Counted from the first letter of the stretch, positions 8,650 to 17,038 are shown. The stretch is DNA of 64,000 nucleotides from CBDDEH01 sp965226865 (GCA_965226865.1 CBDDEH010000004.1:1612001-1676000), one strand, 5' to 3'. A program made the numbers and translations. Notes: generated by a model from the sequence alone, not told the origin.

Positions 8650-8741
8650 CCTCCCCTCCCTCGGCCAGGCGCAGCGCCCACGACCTTTTATTACATTATC
8701 CCCACCTTGCCCAGGCTGGCGAGGGGTTTTTACGAACAAAT

Positions 8742-9906
8742 CAAGGTTATAGTGACAGGCGACGAGGCTCTATACCGAATGCTGTCTACGTATGACAGGG
8801 AAGACTTCTGGGAGATGTTCAAAGTAAAGGTAGGGTTTGATTCCCAAATAGACCTGACTCCAGAGAACGTGGCTGCCTACTGTGCTTTCATCTGCACCAT
8901 CTGTAATGCCGAAGGCCTGCTTCACGCTGACCGAAGTGGCGTGGCAAGGGTTGTGGAATATAGTGCGAGATTAGTATCGGACCAGACCAAGCTCTCCTCA
9001 AGGTTCGGCCAGCTACAGGATGTTCTCATCGAGGCGGACTATTGGGCCCGCAAGGACGGTGCGCCACTGATCACCAGCGAGCACGTGAAGAACGCGCTGG
9101 AAACGAAAATCCACCGGCTCAACCTGATGGAGGAGAAGATACGGCAGTTAATCGCCGAAGGCACGCTCATGGTGGATGTTACCGGTGAGGTAGTGGGCCA
9201 AATGAACGGCCTGGTTGTGTACGACCTGGGGGACTTCAGCTTCGGAAGGCCCTCCCGCATCACGGCCAAGACCTTCGCCGGAAGGCGTGGGGTTATCAAC
9301 ATCGAGCGGGAGGCGCAGCTAAGCGGTAGGATACACGATAAAGGTGTCTTGATCCTCAGCGGTTATCTCAGTTCGACGTTCGCTCAGGATAAACCTCTCT
9401 CATTATCGGCGAGTCTATCTTTCGAGCAGTCCTATGAGGGCGTGGATGGGGACAGCGCATCGTCAACTGAGCTGTACGCCATTCTGTCCAGCCTGTCCGG
9501 CTTGCCAATCAAACAAAGTATAGCTGTCACGGGTTCAGTGAATCAGATGGGTGAGATACAGCCCATCGGTGGAGTGAACCAGAAGGTGGAAGGTTTCTTC
9601 GACGTATGCCGTGTTATGGGGCTCACTGGAGAAGAAGGGATGATAGTGCCTCACCAGAACGTCAAGAACCTGATGCTACGGGACGACGTTGTGCGGGCTA
9701 TCAAGGATGGTACCTTTCACGTTTATGCCGTAAAAACCATTGGCGAAGGAATCGAAATTCTTACGGGGGCGCCCGCCGGAGAACGCGGACCAGACGGTAT
9801 ATATCCACAGGGGACGGTAAATGACCTGGTGGACAAACGTCTGGAGCAACTGGCTGGCTCCCTCAGAGGGTTCTACGCCGAGATGCTCGGCGGCGGTTCA
9901 GATTGA
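8742..9906 (+). pseudogene. Lon-type AAA protease, C-terminal fragment with protease domain
   Basis: Resumes the lon gene after the IS: IVTGDEALYRMLSTYDREDFWEMF (end of ATPase module), an AAA-lid region, then the Lon serine protease domain. The catalytic Ser lies in GVDGDSASSTEL and the Lys in GGVNQKVEGFF, the Ser-Lys dyad of Lon. Also typical are VTGSVNQMGEIQPIGG and GEEGMIVPHQNVKNLML. The apparent ATG start at 8395 lies inside the IS and is not real. Together the three fragments make a protein of about 800 residues, the usual family size. Lon-like proteases degrade misfolded proteins in the cytoplasm. Confidence 0.8.
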
Positions 9907-9909
9907 GGA

Positions 9910-10281
9910 TCAGTGAAAGGGCTTAAAGCTGCCCATAATCTTCCAGCGTATCCAGGTCATTGAAGGACTGCAGATCTGGGTCGATATCGAGAAAGTCGGT
10001 GGCTGGGATCGTTGTAGCTTTACATGACCGTACGAGGGCCCGCAGAGAAGCGTTCCCTTGGTCGAGAACGCCTGGAGGTTACCGGAATCGTCGAACACTC
10101 CCAGCGCCCCGTACCTGGCGCTGGTAAGCTGACAGGCCGCGTCGATCACTTCCTGGAGCACCGCCTCCAAGTCTAAGCTTGACGATATGCGGCGGCTGAC
10201 CTCACTTAATAACGAAAGACGTGCCTGTAACCGCTCGTTTTCTTCCTTTAAATTCTGGAGTTCTCGATCTCTTTTATCCAA
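9910..10281 (-). CDS. GAF-domain protein fragment, probably frameshifted
   Basis: Starts with a coiled coil (RELQNLKEENERLQARL) and the first half of a GAF domain: SEVSRRISSSLDLEAVLQEV, then ARYGALGVFDDSGNLQAFSTKG, typical of small-molecule sensing GAF domains in signalling proteins. After about residue 78 the text (LLCGPSYGHVKLQRSQ) no longer looks like GAF. Another minus-strand frame is coherent over 10070-9917 and ends in FNDLDTLEDYGQL then TAA, so the gene may be shifted or fused near 10060, or it may be a decayed remnant. No kinase or output domain remains. Convergent with lon, downstream of icd. Confidence 0.5.
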   Translation of the reverse strand: MDKRDRELQNLKEENERLQARLSLLSEVSRRISSSLDLEAVLQEVIDAACQLTSARYGALGVFDDSGNLQAFSTKGTLLCGPSYGHVKLQRSQPPTFSISTQICSPSMTWIRWKIMGSFKPFH

Positions 10282-10316
10282 GTATCGTACCTATGTAGTT
10301 CAGTGCTTGTCATCCC

Positions 10317-10766
10317 TCAACCCAAACGTTTGGCCACCGTTTCAGCGAATGCCTTGGTGGACGATGATCCACCCAGGTCCTGGGTAATATGAGCCCCTTC
10401 CGAGAGCACTGACACAATCGCTTCTCTGACGGCGTTTGCCTTCTCCTCATGTCCCAGGTGGCTAAGTAGCATCACCCCACTCAGAATCAATGCCGTGGGA
10501 TTCGATATCCCCTTCCCTGCCGCTTCGGGCCAACTTCCGTGGACAGCCTCAAAAACGGCGCACCCATCTCCTATGTTGGCGCCTGGGACGAGCCCCAGGC
10601 CACCGACCAGGCCCGCGGCGAGATCGGACAAAATATCGCCATATAAGTTGGTGGTGACCAGAATCTCGTATTCTTGAGGCTGCATAACAAGCTTCATCGA
10701 CATGGCGTCGACGATCCGGTCATTGAAGCCTATATCGGGAATTCCTTGGCCACCTGGCGGCAACAA
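10317..10766 (-). CDS. Isocitrate dehydrogenase family protein, C-terminal part
   Basis: Continues the dehydrogenase from the fragment at 10730-11314. True continuation begins DIGFNDRIVDAMSMKLV; the first residues from the ATG (MLPPGGQGI) are out of frame. It carries the metal/substrate and cofactor segments: TTNLYGDILSDLAAGLVGGLG with the conserved Asp residues, and EAVHGSWPEAAGKGISNPTALILS, the adenine-binding loop of the beta-decarboxylating dehydrogenases. The last residues ALAEHIT-like (GAHITQDLGGSSSTKAFAETV) are typical of NAD-type isocitrate dehydrogenases. Confidence 0.78.
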   Translation of the reverse strand: MLPPGGQGIPDIGFNDRIVDAMSMKLVMQPQEYEILVTTNLYGDILSDLAAGLVGGLGLVPGANIGDGCAVFEAVHGSWPEAAGKGISNPTALILSGVMLLSHLGHEEKANAVREAIVSVLSEGAHITQDLGGSSSTKAFAETVAKRLG

Positions 10767-11314
10767 TCGAGGAATAGGCCGTCAGATAGCTTCATGATGT
10801 TTGCTTTGTGAACCGCGGTGACAGTGTTATATCCGACCTGTTTTGCGTGCTGGAATGCGAAACGGGCGATTCGAGTCGAAGCCTCCGTGGTTATCACCTT
10901 CAGGCTCTCCACCACACCCGGTACAGTCTCATGCTCTATTCCGGCATACAGGTCTTCTGTGTTTTCCCGGATAATTGTCAGGTCGATATCGGGGTACAGG
11001 CATTGGATTCCGGGAAGCGAGCGTATAGGACGCACGCAGGCGTAGAGCTTCAACTCTTTCCGAAGCCTCACGTTGATGCTGGGGATTCCCTCGCCGATGG
11101 GTGTGGTTATAGGTCCCTCCAGACCGATACCGTTCTTCCTTATTGATTCCAGCACCGAATCCGGCAATACTTCACCAAATGCCTCTCGGGCTTGATCGCC
11201 AACTAAAACTGGTTCCCACTCGATATCTGCCCCCACGGCATCGAGGACCAGTTTAGTTGCCTCCACGACCTCGGGACCAATCCCGTCGCCTTCTATCAGG
11301 GTCACTCTTTGCAC
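10730..11314 (-). CDS. icd: Isocitrate dehydrogenase (NAD type), N-terminal part
   Basis: Starts at ATG 11314 with RVTLIEGDGIGPEV, the family start. KNGIGLEGPITTPIGEG, SINVRLRKELKLYACVRP and IIRENTEDLYAGIEH are the substrate-binding signature of isocitrate dehydrogenase; isopropylmalate dehydrogenases have a different loop. It oxidises isocitrate to 2-oxoglutarate in the citric acid cycle. The frame ends at EFPI-stop because the C run (GGG at 10737-10739 on the plus strand) has three bases instead of four; with four it reads KEFPDIGFNDR and joins the fragment at 10317. Joined length about 333 residues is normal for this subfamily. Confidence 0.82.
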   Translation of the reverse strand: MQRVTLIEGDGIGPEVVEATKLVLDAVGADIEWEPVLVGDQAREAFGEVLPDSVLESIRKNGIGLEGPITTPIGEGIPSINVRLRKELKLYACVRPIRSLPGIQCLYPDIDLTIIRENTEDLYAGIEHETVPGVVESLKVITTEASTRIARFAFQHAKQVGYNTVTAVHKANIMKLSDGLFLDCCRQVAKEFPI

Positions 11315-11484
11315 TCGGTTTCTCCCACCTCTAGGCTTTGCGACTCAACAAGAGCCCACCAAAGTATTATTCACTCTTTTGCTTCTCAATGGAAGGATGC
11401 GCGCCGCAAATGAGAGTCGTAAGAGGGTCGGGATAGGGTGATACGAAGGAGTTTTGTACCTCTGCGGAGTAGCCGGAATTAGGG

Positions 11485-11513
11485 TTGCAGGGGGTTTTAC
11501 CCGATGGTATACT
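11485..11513 (+). promoter_or_regulatory. Sigma-70-type promoter of the nusA cluster
   Basis: TTGCAG (11485-11490), a 17-bp spacer, and TATACT (11508-11513) preceded by TGG, so both a -35 and an extended -10 are present. RNA would start near 11520, giving a leader of about 100 bases before nusA. Confidence 0.65.
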
Positions 11514-11542
11514 ACATACGTTAACACCCTCTGGTTCTTTTG

Positions 11543-11566
11543 GAAGCCCCGACTTTTCGGGGCTTC
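11543..11566 (+). terminator. Terminator-like hairpin in the nusA leader
   Basis: GAAGCCCCGA-CTTT-TCGGGGCTTC is a perfect 10-bp stem with a 4-base loop, followed by TTGTTAG. It lies about 25 bases after the predicted transcription start and 58 bases before nusA, so it would act inside the leader, as an attenuator or a leader stabiliser. No plus-strand gene lies upstream for it to terminate. Confidence 0.5.
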
Positions 11567-11623
11567 TTGTTAGGTGGTGTATGGGGAAAGACCTAAAGTC
11601 TTGAGGGGGGGCAATGTAACGAT

Positions 11624-13159
11624 ATGAAGAGCGATTTTTTGATAGCGTTGACCCAACTGGCGGCTGAAAGACACCTGCCCAGAGAGCAGGTATTGCAGGC
11701 CATTGAAGTGGCGTTGGCCTCGGCCTTCAAGAAAGACAGTATCGTTGCCGGACAAAACATCTCGGTCAAACTCAACCCAAACACGGGCGAAGTTGACGTG
11801 TTTGCGTTGAAAACCGTAGTCGACGAGGTCGAGGATTCCAGAAAGGAAATAGGCCTCAAAGAAGCCCTGAAACTAAAACCTGATATCGCCGTCGGTGAAG
11901 AAGTCCCGATAGAAGCACTTGCCCACCAGGTAAGCCGTATCGGGGCTCAAACCGCCAAACAGGTGGTCCTCCAACGTTTGAGGGAACTGGAACGGGAGCT
12001 CGTTTTCGAGGAGTTCGCCCAGCGTATCGATGACGTAATATCGGGCGTCGTGGACCAAATCGATCCAGGCCGCGTTTTGGTCATAGAAATGGGACGTGCC
12101 CAGGCAATATTGCTTCCGGAGGAGCAGGTTCTAACCGAGCGATACAGAAAGGGGCAGCGTCTAAAGTTATACGTACTCGATGTCAGGCGGTCTTCCAAAG
12201 GGCCGGAGATATTGGTGTCGCGGACTCACAAAAGCCTCCTAAGACGCCTTTTCGAGATCGAGGTGCCGGAGGTTTATAACGGCGTTGTAGAGATCAAGGC
12301 CATCGCTCGTGAGCCGGGCTCGAGGAGTAAGGTAGCCGTCGCATCCCGGCAGGCGGGAATCGATCCGGTTGGTTCATGTATCGGAATGAGAGGAAACCGT
12401 ATACAGAGCATCGTGAACGAGCTGCAGGGCGAGAAGATAGATGTCGTGCGCTGGGACGACAATCCCAAAATCCTGATTAGCAACGCTCTTAGCCCGTCCG
12501 AAGTGGTCCACGTGGAGATGAACGAGGCCAGCGAATCAGCGGTAGTCGTAGTGCCGGAGAGGCAGCTTTCCCTGGCCATCGGCAAAGAGGGTCAGAACGC
12601 TCGACTGGCCGCCAAGCTTACCGGCATGCGGCTAGATATCAAAAGCATGAGTGAGTGGGAGCTCATGAAGACCCAGCGTCCCACAGAACAGGAAGCCGAG
12701 GGGGCCGAAGAGCCGGCGGCGGTCGCTGAACTGGACCAGGAAGCCGTCGCGGCTGAGCCAGTGGAGGCTAAAGCTGAGGCTCCGGTTGCAGAGGAAGTCG
12801 CCGAAGCTCCACCCGAGGTAGGAGAGCCTGTGGCCATCGAAGAAGCCGAGGTCGAGAAAGAGCCTGTAGCTGTAGCTGCTGCAGGAGAGACCCCTAAAGC
12901 CTACAAACTCAGCCCGGAAGAAGAGCTAGCCCTTCTGGCCCTTGAAGAAGAGGAAGAAGAGGAAGAAGAAGAGGAACCCGAGGGGCAAGAGTTGGGCGAG
13001 GAAATATGGAAGGGTGCCCTGGTTCCCACAGGTGCTGGCCAGATACGATTCGCGGAAGATATCGTCGAAGATTTCCGAGGTAAGGGCAGAAAGGATCGTA
13101 AAGGGCAACGAAGTGCCGCCGGTGCTAGGAAGAAAAGCGGCAGCAAGGGTCGCCGGTAA
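11624..13159 (+). CDS. nusA: Transcription termination/antitermination protein NusA
   Basis: 511 residues. Order: NusA N-terminal RNA-polymerase-binding domain (1-125), S1 domain (about 130-200, VIEMGRAQAILLPEEQVL), KH1 with GSCIGMRGNRIQSIVNEL, KH2 with LAIGKEGQNARLAAKL. NusA binds RNA polymerase and nascent RNA and controls pausing and termination. From about residue 350 there is a long low-complexity acidic and alanine-rich tail, including an unbroken run of Glu near residue 445, ending in a basic stretch (GRKDRKGQRS). This tail replaces the acidic repeats seen in proteobacterial NusA. First gene of the cluster; no rimP precedes it, which is unusual for this operon. Confidence 0.93.
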   Translation: MKSDFLIALTQLAAERHLPREQVLQAIEVALASAFKKDSIVAGQNISVKLNPNTGEVDVFALKTVVDEVEDSRKEIGLKEALKLKPDIAVGEEVPIEALAHQVSRIGAQTAKQVVLQRLRELERELVFEEFAQRIDDVISGVVDQIDPGRVLVIEMGRAQAILLPEEQVLTERYRKGQRLKLYVLDVRRSSKGPEILVSRTHKSLLRRLFEIEVPEVYNGVVEIKAIAREPGSRSKVAVASRQAGIDPVGSCIGMRGNRIQSIVNELQGEKIDVVRWDDNPKILISNALSPSEVVHVEMNEASESAVVVVPERQLSLAIGKEGQNARLAAKLTGMRLDIKSMSEWELMKTQRPTEQEAEGAEEPAAVAELDQEAVAAEPVEAKAEAPVAEEVAEAPPEVGEPVAIEEAEVEKEPVAVAAAGETPKAYKLSPEEELALLALEEEEEEEEEEEPEGQELGEEIWKGALVPTGAGQIRFAEDIVEDFRGKGRKDRKGQRSAAGARKKSGSKGRR

Positions 13160-13171
13160 AAATTGAGCCAG

Positions 13172-13492
13172 ATGCCGAGGTATGAGACATCAGTCCATAG
13201 ACATGTGCCTACTCGAAGCTGTTTCTCTTGCGGGCGAAAAGCGCCCAAAATAGATCTCATTCGAGTCGTCCGAACCTTCGAAGGAAGAGTCGCGGTAGAC
13301 CCCACAGGTAAGAGCCCCGGGAGGGGAGCTTATCTCTGTCGAGTGGAAGAGTGCTGGAGGCAGGGATTGAAGCGGACTCGTATCGACCACATATTGAGAG
13401 GCAAATTTTCGGCGGAAGATAGAGAGAGTCTGATCTTGTATTATGAAGAAATACTCAAGCCGGTAGGTGTTGGGAGCCACAATGAGTCCTGA
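13172..13492 (+). CDS. ylxR: YlxR-family RNA-binding protein
   Basis: About 106 residues with the DUF448/YlxR signature: TRSCFSCGRKAPKIDLIRVV, GRVAVDPTGKSPGRGAYLC and a C-terminal helix. YlxR proteins are small basic nucleic-acid-binding proteins encoded between nusA and infB; in some bacteria they influence RNA polymerase or RNase P. A TTG at 13163 is an alternative start, but ATG 13172 is favoured. It begins 12 bases after nusA and its end overlaps the start of infB, so the three are co-translated. No sign of damage. Confidence 0.88.
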   Translation: MPRYETSVHRHVPTRSCFSCGRKAPKIDLIRVVRTFEGRVAVDPTGKSPGRGAYLCRVEECWRQGLKRTRIDHILRGKFSAEDRESLILYYEEILKPVGVGSHNES

Positions 13493-15311
13493 GGCTACAA
13501 AAACAACTGTCCTGGATGAAGAAAAAGAGCAAGCAAAAACCGAGAAGAAGACCCGCAAGGCGCCCAAAGCCCTGGGTCTTCCACCGACCATCACTGTTCA
13601 GCATCTCGCCGAACTGACGAACCTGACCCCAATAGAGATCATCAAGCAGCTTATGCGCAACGGCATCATGGCGTCTATTAACCAGGTGATCGACTATGAA
13701 GTCGCTACTCTGGTTGCGGGTGCTTTTGGGATCAGGACCAAACAAGCGAAGACCGCCGGTTCCGCCACCGGGTCAGGAAAAGCCGATGAGACCGTAAACC
13801 CGTCCAGGTTGGTGGAGCGCCCGCCTGTGGTTACCATTTTGGGTCACGTTGACCACGGCAAAACTACGTTGCTGGATACCATTCGAAAGAGCGGGGTCGC
13901 GGCAGGCGAGATAGGCGGCATAACTCAGCACATAGGCGCGTACCAGGTCACCTACAACGGTAAAGAGATCACTTTCCTGGATACCCCAGGCCATGAAGCC
14001 TTTACGGCCATCAGGGCAAGGGGTGCTCGCGCAACCGACATAGCCGTGCTGGTCGTTGCGGCAGACGATGGCGTCATGCCTCAGACCATCGAGGCCCTCG
14101 ACCACGCCAAGGCGGCTGGAGTTCCTATCCTGGTCGCCATCAATAAAGTCGATAGACCGGAAGCAGACGTGGAGCGAGTCAAACGCCAGCTAGGCGAGCA
14201 GGACTTGATATTAGAGGAATGGGGCGGGGACGTAATCACTGCAGAAGTTTCGGCCAAACAGGGGACGGGAGTCGAGAACATACTGGAAAGCGTCCTTGTC
14301 GTCTCCGAGGTAGCCGAGCTCAAAGCTGATCCAGACACTGATGCCACAGGAGTCGTTATCGAAGCCAAGCTGGATAGAAACCGCGGCGCACTGGCCACCG
14401 TGCTGGTCCAGAACGGGACACTGAGAGTAGGTGACTACATAGTAGCGGGTGGAGCTTGGGGCAGGACTAAAGCCATGTCCAACGACTTAGGAAAACGCAT
14501 CAAGGAAGCCCCTCCATCTCTTCCTGTTGAGGTTATGGGATTCAATTCCCTTCCGGAGGCTGGGGACGTCTTTCGTGTCGTTTCCACCGAAAAGGCTGCC
14601 AGAGAGAAGAGTGGCGGGGTTTCTCAGCAAAGGGAGTTGGAAAGCGCCACAGCCAGGGCGTTGACCCTGGAGGAGATAAACGCGAAGATCACCGCGGGTG
14701 ATGTGAAGGAGCTTAACCTTATTCTCAAGGCGGACGTTCAGGGTAGCGTCGAGGCTGTCCGCTCATCTCTGGAGCGGCTGGATGATGAAATGGCGAAAAT
14801 CCGGATTCTTCACTCCGGTAGCGGTTCCATTACCGAGGGTGACGTGCTATTGGCCAGCGCTTCCAAGGCAATAGTAATCGGCTTCTCCACCACCGAGCAG
14901 TTGGGCGTTGATCGGCTTGCGGAACGTGAAGGCGTCGAGATTCGGCATTACAACGTCATTTACAAGTTGATCGAAGACCTTGATAAGGCTCTAAAAGGAA
15001 TCTTGGAGCCTACTACGAAAGATGTTGTACAGGGTCATGCCGAAGTGCGGGTCGTATTCGCGACGAGTAAGCGGATCAAGATTGCCGGCTGCATGGTCAC
15101 CGATGGACGTCTCGCTAGAGGCGCTCTTGTTAAGGTGCTTCGGAATGGCGAGGTCGTTCACGAAGGAAGCATATCCAGCCTCAAGCACTTCAAGGAAGAT
15201 GTAAACGAAATGACCGCAGGCTTCGAATGCGGCGTCGGCGTTTCCAGTTTTATTGATTTCGAGGAGGGGGATGTGCTGAAAACCTACCGTAGAGAAAAGT
15301 CGGGCAGCTAG
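13482..15311 (+). CDS. infB: Translation initiation factor IF-2
   Basis: About 609 residues from ATG 13482, preceded by GGGAG eight bases upstream and overlapping ylxR by 11 bases. A short Lys/Glu-rich N-terminus leads into an IF2_N helix bundle (TVQHLAELTNLTPIEIIKQL), then the GTPase domain: G1 GHVDHGKTTLLD, G2 region GGITQHIGAYQV, G3 DTPGHEAF, G4 NKVD, followed by beta-barrel domains and the C-terminal fMet-tRNA-binding domain. It brings initiator tRNA to the 30S subunit and promotes subunit joining. The N-terminal region is short, as in many non-enteric bacteria. Confidence 0.95.
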   Translation: MSPEATKTTVLDEEKEQAKTEKKTRKAPKALGLPPTITVQHLAELTNLTPIEIIKQLMRNGIMASINQVIDYEVATLVAGAFGIRTKQAKTAGSATGSGKADETVNPSRLVERPPVVTILGHVDHGKTTLLDTIRKSGVAAGEIGGITQHIGAYQVTYNGKEITFLDTPGHEAFTAIRARGARATDIAVLVVAADDGVMPQTIEALDHAKAAGVPILVAINKVDRPEADVERVKRQLGEQDLILEEWGGDVITAEVSAKQGTGVENILESVLVVSEVAELKADPDTDATGVVIEAKLDRNRGALATVLVQNGTLRVGDYIVAGGAWGRTKAMSNDLGKRIKEAPPSLPVEVMGFNSLPEAGDVFRVVSTEKAAREKSGGVSQQRELESATARALTLEEINAKITAGDVKELNLILKADVQGSVEAVRSSLERLDDEMAKIRILHSGSGSITEGDVLLASASKAIVIGFSTTEQLGVDRLAEREGVEIRHYNVIYKLIEDLDKALKGILEPTTKDVVQGHAEVRVVFATSKRIKIAGCMVTDGRLARGALVKVLRNGEVVHEGSISSLKHFKEDVNEMTAGFECGVGVSSFIDFEEGDVLKTYRREKSGS

Positions 15312-15379
15312 CAGTCTCGGCTCCTGACCCAGCCCTCAACTCCAGTGTTTTTCGTTGTTTCCCAGGAGGTTTGTCTGCC

Positions 15380-15748
15380 ATGACCAGACGCGTTGATCGC
15401 ATCAACGGACTTCTTCGCCAGGAAATCAGTTGGCTTTTGTCCCACACCCTCAAGGACCCCAGGATATCAGGTGTCGTCAGCATCACTAAAGTCGACACCG
15501 CCGCTGACCTTCGACATGCCAAGATCTTCGTAAGTGCCATGGGAGATCCTCACGAGAAACAAGAGAAACTACAGGGCATAGAATCCGCCACCGGTTTTAT
15601 GAGGCGGGAGCTTAGAACCCGCCTTTCTCTCAGATATGTCCCTGAGCTAAAATTCGTACTGGACGAATCGATAGAGGACGCGGAGCATCTCTTCAGCCTG
15701 TTGAATGGGACCGAGGGCTTGTCCGAAAATCATTCCGAGCTCGGTTAG
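15380..15748 (+). CDS. rbfA: Ribosome-binding factor A
   Basis: About 122 residues with RVDRINGLLRQEISWLL, DPRISGVVSITKVDTAADLRHAKIFVS and the C-terminal LRYVPELKFVLDESIEDAEHL, all diagnostic of RbfA. The KH-like protein binds the 30S subunit and helps mature the 5' end of 16S rRNA. ATG 15380 is chosen over TTG 15371 because CAGGAGGT at 15362-15369 sits at correct spacing for the ATG only. It lies 68 bases after infB and 40 before truB. Confidence 0.92.
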   Translation: MTRRVDRINGLLRQEISWLLSHTLKDPRISGVVSITKVDTAADLRHAKIFVSAMGDPHEKQEKLQGIESATGFMRRELRTRLSLRYVPELKFVLDESIEDAEHLFSLLNGTEGLSENHSELG

Positions 15749-15788
15749 CCATCCAATTGAGGGTGGTTCGGTAGCAGGCCCCTTGATT

Positions 15789-16757
15789 ATGTCAAACAAC
15801 ATCGGACAGACCGTCAAGAACCACCCGTCTATCAATGGTTTCCTCAACGTCTACAAGCCCTCGGGCCCCACATCTATGGACGTTGTGCGCGTGATAAAGA
15901 GGTTAACCGGTCAGAGAAAGCGTGTGGGCCACGGTGGTACTCTCGATCCCTTGGCGGAGGGGGTGCTTCCAATTTGCTTGGGCCAGGCGACCCGCCTTAT
16001 GGAATATCTGGTGGACAGCAAAAAGCATTACCAGATGGAAGTCCGTCTCGGCGTTACGACCTCAACCTACGATGCAGAAGGAGAGGTGATTAAGGAGGGA
16101 GACCCTGCCGGCCTTTCGATCGGGCAAATCGAAGAGGCTACGAAGAGGTTCGAGGGTACCGTCTTTCAGACGCCTCCGATGTACAGTGCCATCAAGATAG
16201 ACGGGCAACGTCTGTATAAGCTGGCCCGCTCTGGAATCAACGTCGAACGTGCTCCCAGAAAGGTGGAGATCCCTCGGATAGAGATATTGGAGTTCACACC
16301 TGGGTTCCTTGCCCTCAAGGTGGAAAGCGGTAGAGGGGCTTATATGAGGTCCTTGGCTCATGATATAGGCGAAGCTTTAGGCTGCGGTGGATACTTGATC
16401 AAATTGGTACGTCTGAGTTCGGGGCCGTTTAAAGTTGAGGATGCAATCTTAGTCGATCGATTTCAGAATGCAGATGGCCAGGTCTCAGTTGAAGACTTTG
16501 TTCAGCCGGTGGACTGTGTCTTGCTAGATATGAAATGTGCTACGGTTAGCAATACCGCCGAGAGATATATCAGAACCGGTCAGCCGGTGAACCTTTCTGA
16601 TGAGATTGGACCTTCAGCGCGATATATGGAACTGTACCGCTTGTATACCCAGGATGGAAGGTTTCTAGCTGTGGTCCGTTTCGATAAAGCCAAAAACCAG
16701 TGGAAACCGACCCGGGTTTTCCAATTAGAGGCTCCATCACCTTTCGCGCGTATGTAA
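15789..16757 (+). CDS. truB: tRNA pseudouridine(55) synthase TruB
   Basis: About 322 residues. GFLNVYKPSGPTSMDVV and the catalytic motif GHGGTLDPLAEGVLP (nucleophilic Asp) identify TruB, which makes pseudouridine 55 in the T-loop of tRNAs. Further family segments are LVDSKKHYQMEVRLGVTTST, PPMYSAIKIDGQRLY and ESGRGAYMRSLAHDIGEAL. A C-terminal PUA-like domain follows (RYIRTGQPVNL...). An upstream in-frame start at 15705 exists but would overlap rbfA; ATG 15789 matches the usual length. Last gene of the cluster. Confidence 0.93.
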   Translation: MSNNIGQTVKNHPSINGFLNVYKPSGPTSMDVVRVIKRLTGQRKRVGHGGTLDPLAEGVLPICLGQATRLMEYLVDSKKHYQMEVRLGVTTSTYDAEGEVIKEGDPAGLSIGQIEEATKRFEGTVFQTPPMYSAIKIDGQRLYKLARSGINVERAPRKVEIPRIEILEFTPGFLALKVESGRGAYMRSLAHDIGEALGCGGYLIKLVRLSSGPFKVEDAILVDRFQNADGQVSVEDFVQPVDCVLLDMKCATVSNTAERYIRTGQPVNLSDEIGPSARYMELYRLYTQDGRFLAVVRFDKAKNQWKPTRVFQLEAPSPFARM

Positions 16758-16796
16758 TCAATTCCTGGCGAATACGGAAATTATGGTACATTTCTC

Positions 16797-16824
16797 TTGA
16801 CAAATCTCCCTAGCTATGTATATT
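16797..16824 (+). promoter_or_regulatory. Promoter of the DUF5679 gene
   Basis: TTGACA (16797-16802), 16-bp spacer, TATATT (16819-16824), directly preceded by TG. A GGAGGTG ribosome site follows 6-8 bases before the ATG at 16862. One of the best sigma-70-type promoters in the window. Confidence 0.7.
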
Positions 16825-16861
16825 GGAAGCGGGCGATTTTGAATCTGACGGAGGTGGAGCG

Positions 16862-17002
16862 ATGGAGGCTTATTGCTTTAAATGCCGAACAAAGAGGTCG
16901 ATCTCGAATCCGAAACAAGTAACCCTGAAGAACGGCAGGCCAGCAACCCAGGGAACCTGTCCCAACTGCAGCACGAAGCTATTCAGAATCGGCAAATCAT
17001 AA
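16862..17002 (+). CDS. DUF5679 small Cys-rich protein
   Basis: 46 residues starting MEAYCFKCRTKR and ending TCPNCSTKLFRIGKS, with two CxxC pairs and the central KQVTLKNGRPATQGTCP. This is the DUF5679 pattern, a tiny presumed zinc-ribbon protein found across Chloroflexota, Actinobacteria and others; function unknown. It has its own strong promoter (16797), a strong ribosome site (GGAGGTG) and a strong terminator (17008), so it is a stand-alone transcription unit expected to be well expressed. Too short for default gene finders with a 60-residue cut-off. Confidence 0.88.
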   Translation: MEAYCFKCRTKRSISNPKQVTLKNGRPATQGTCPNCSTKLFRIGKS

Positions 17003-17007
17003 GGACT

Positions 17008-17038
17008 AATTTGGGGGGCTATCATAGCCCCCCAAATT
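17008..17038 (+). terminator. Strong hairpin terminator after the DUF5679 gene
   Basis: AATTTGGGGGGCT-ATCAT-AGCCCCCCAAATT: a perfect 13-bp stem with 5-base loop, six bases after the DUF5679 stop codon. It lies between convergent genes and could serve both strands. Confidence 0.8.

Larger units (their letters stand above)
6778..8741 (-). mobile_element. IS1182-like insertion sequence inside the lon gene
   Basis: 1964-bp element flanked by a 7-bp direct repeat CAAGGTT (6771-6777 and 8742-8748), the target duplication. Ends form an imperfect inverted repeat: left ATTCCCTCGTAACAA against right-end complement ATTTGTTCGTAAAAA, 11 of 15 matching. It carries one minus-strand transposase of IS1182/DUF772 type, broken by a frameshift. 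Removing the element plus one repeat joins DAKV to IVTGDEALY of the host gene without loss, so insertion is clean and fairly recent. Confidence 0.82.

Noticed and set aside
8395..8741. ATG 8395 as start of the Lon C-terminal frame
   Set aside because: The first 115 residues lie inside the IS and read as antisense of the transposase; true sequence begins after the target repeat at 8742.
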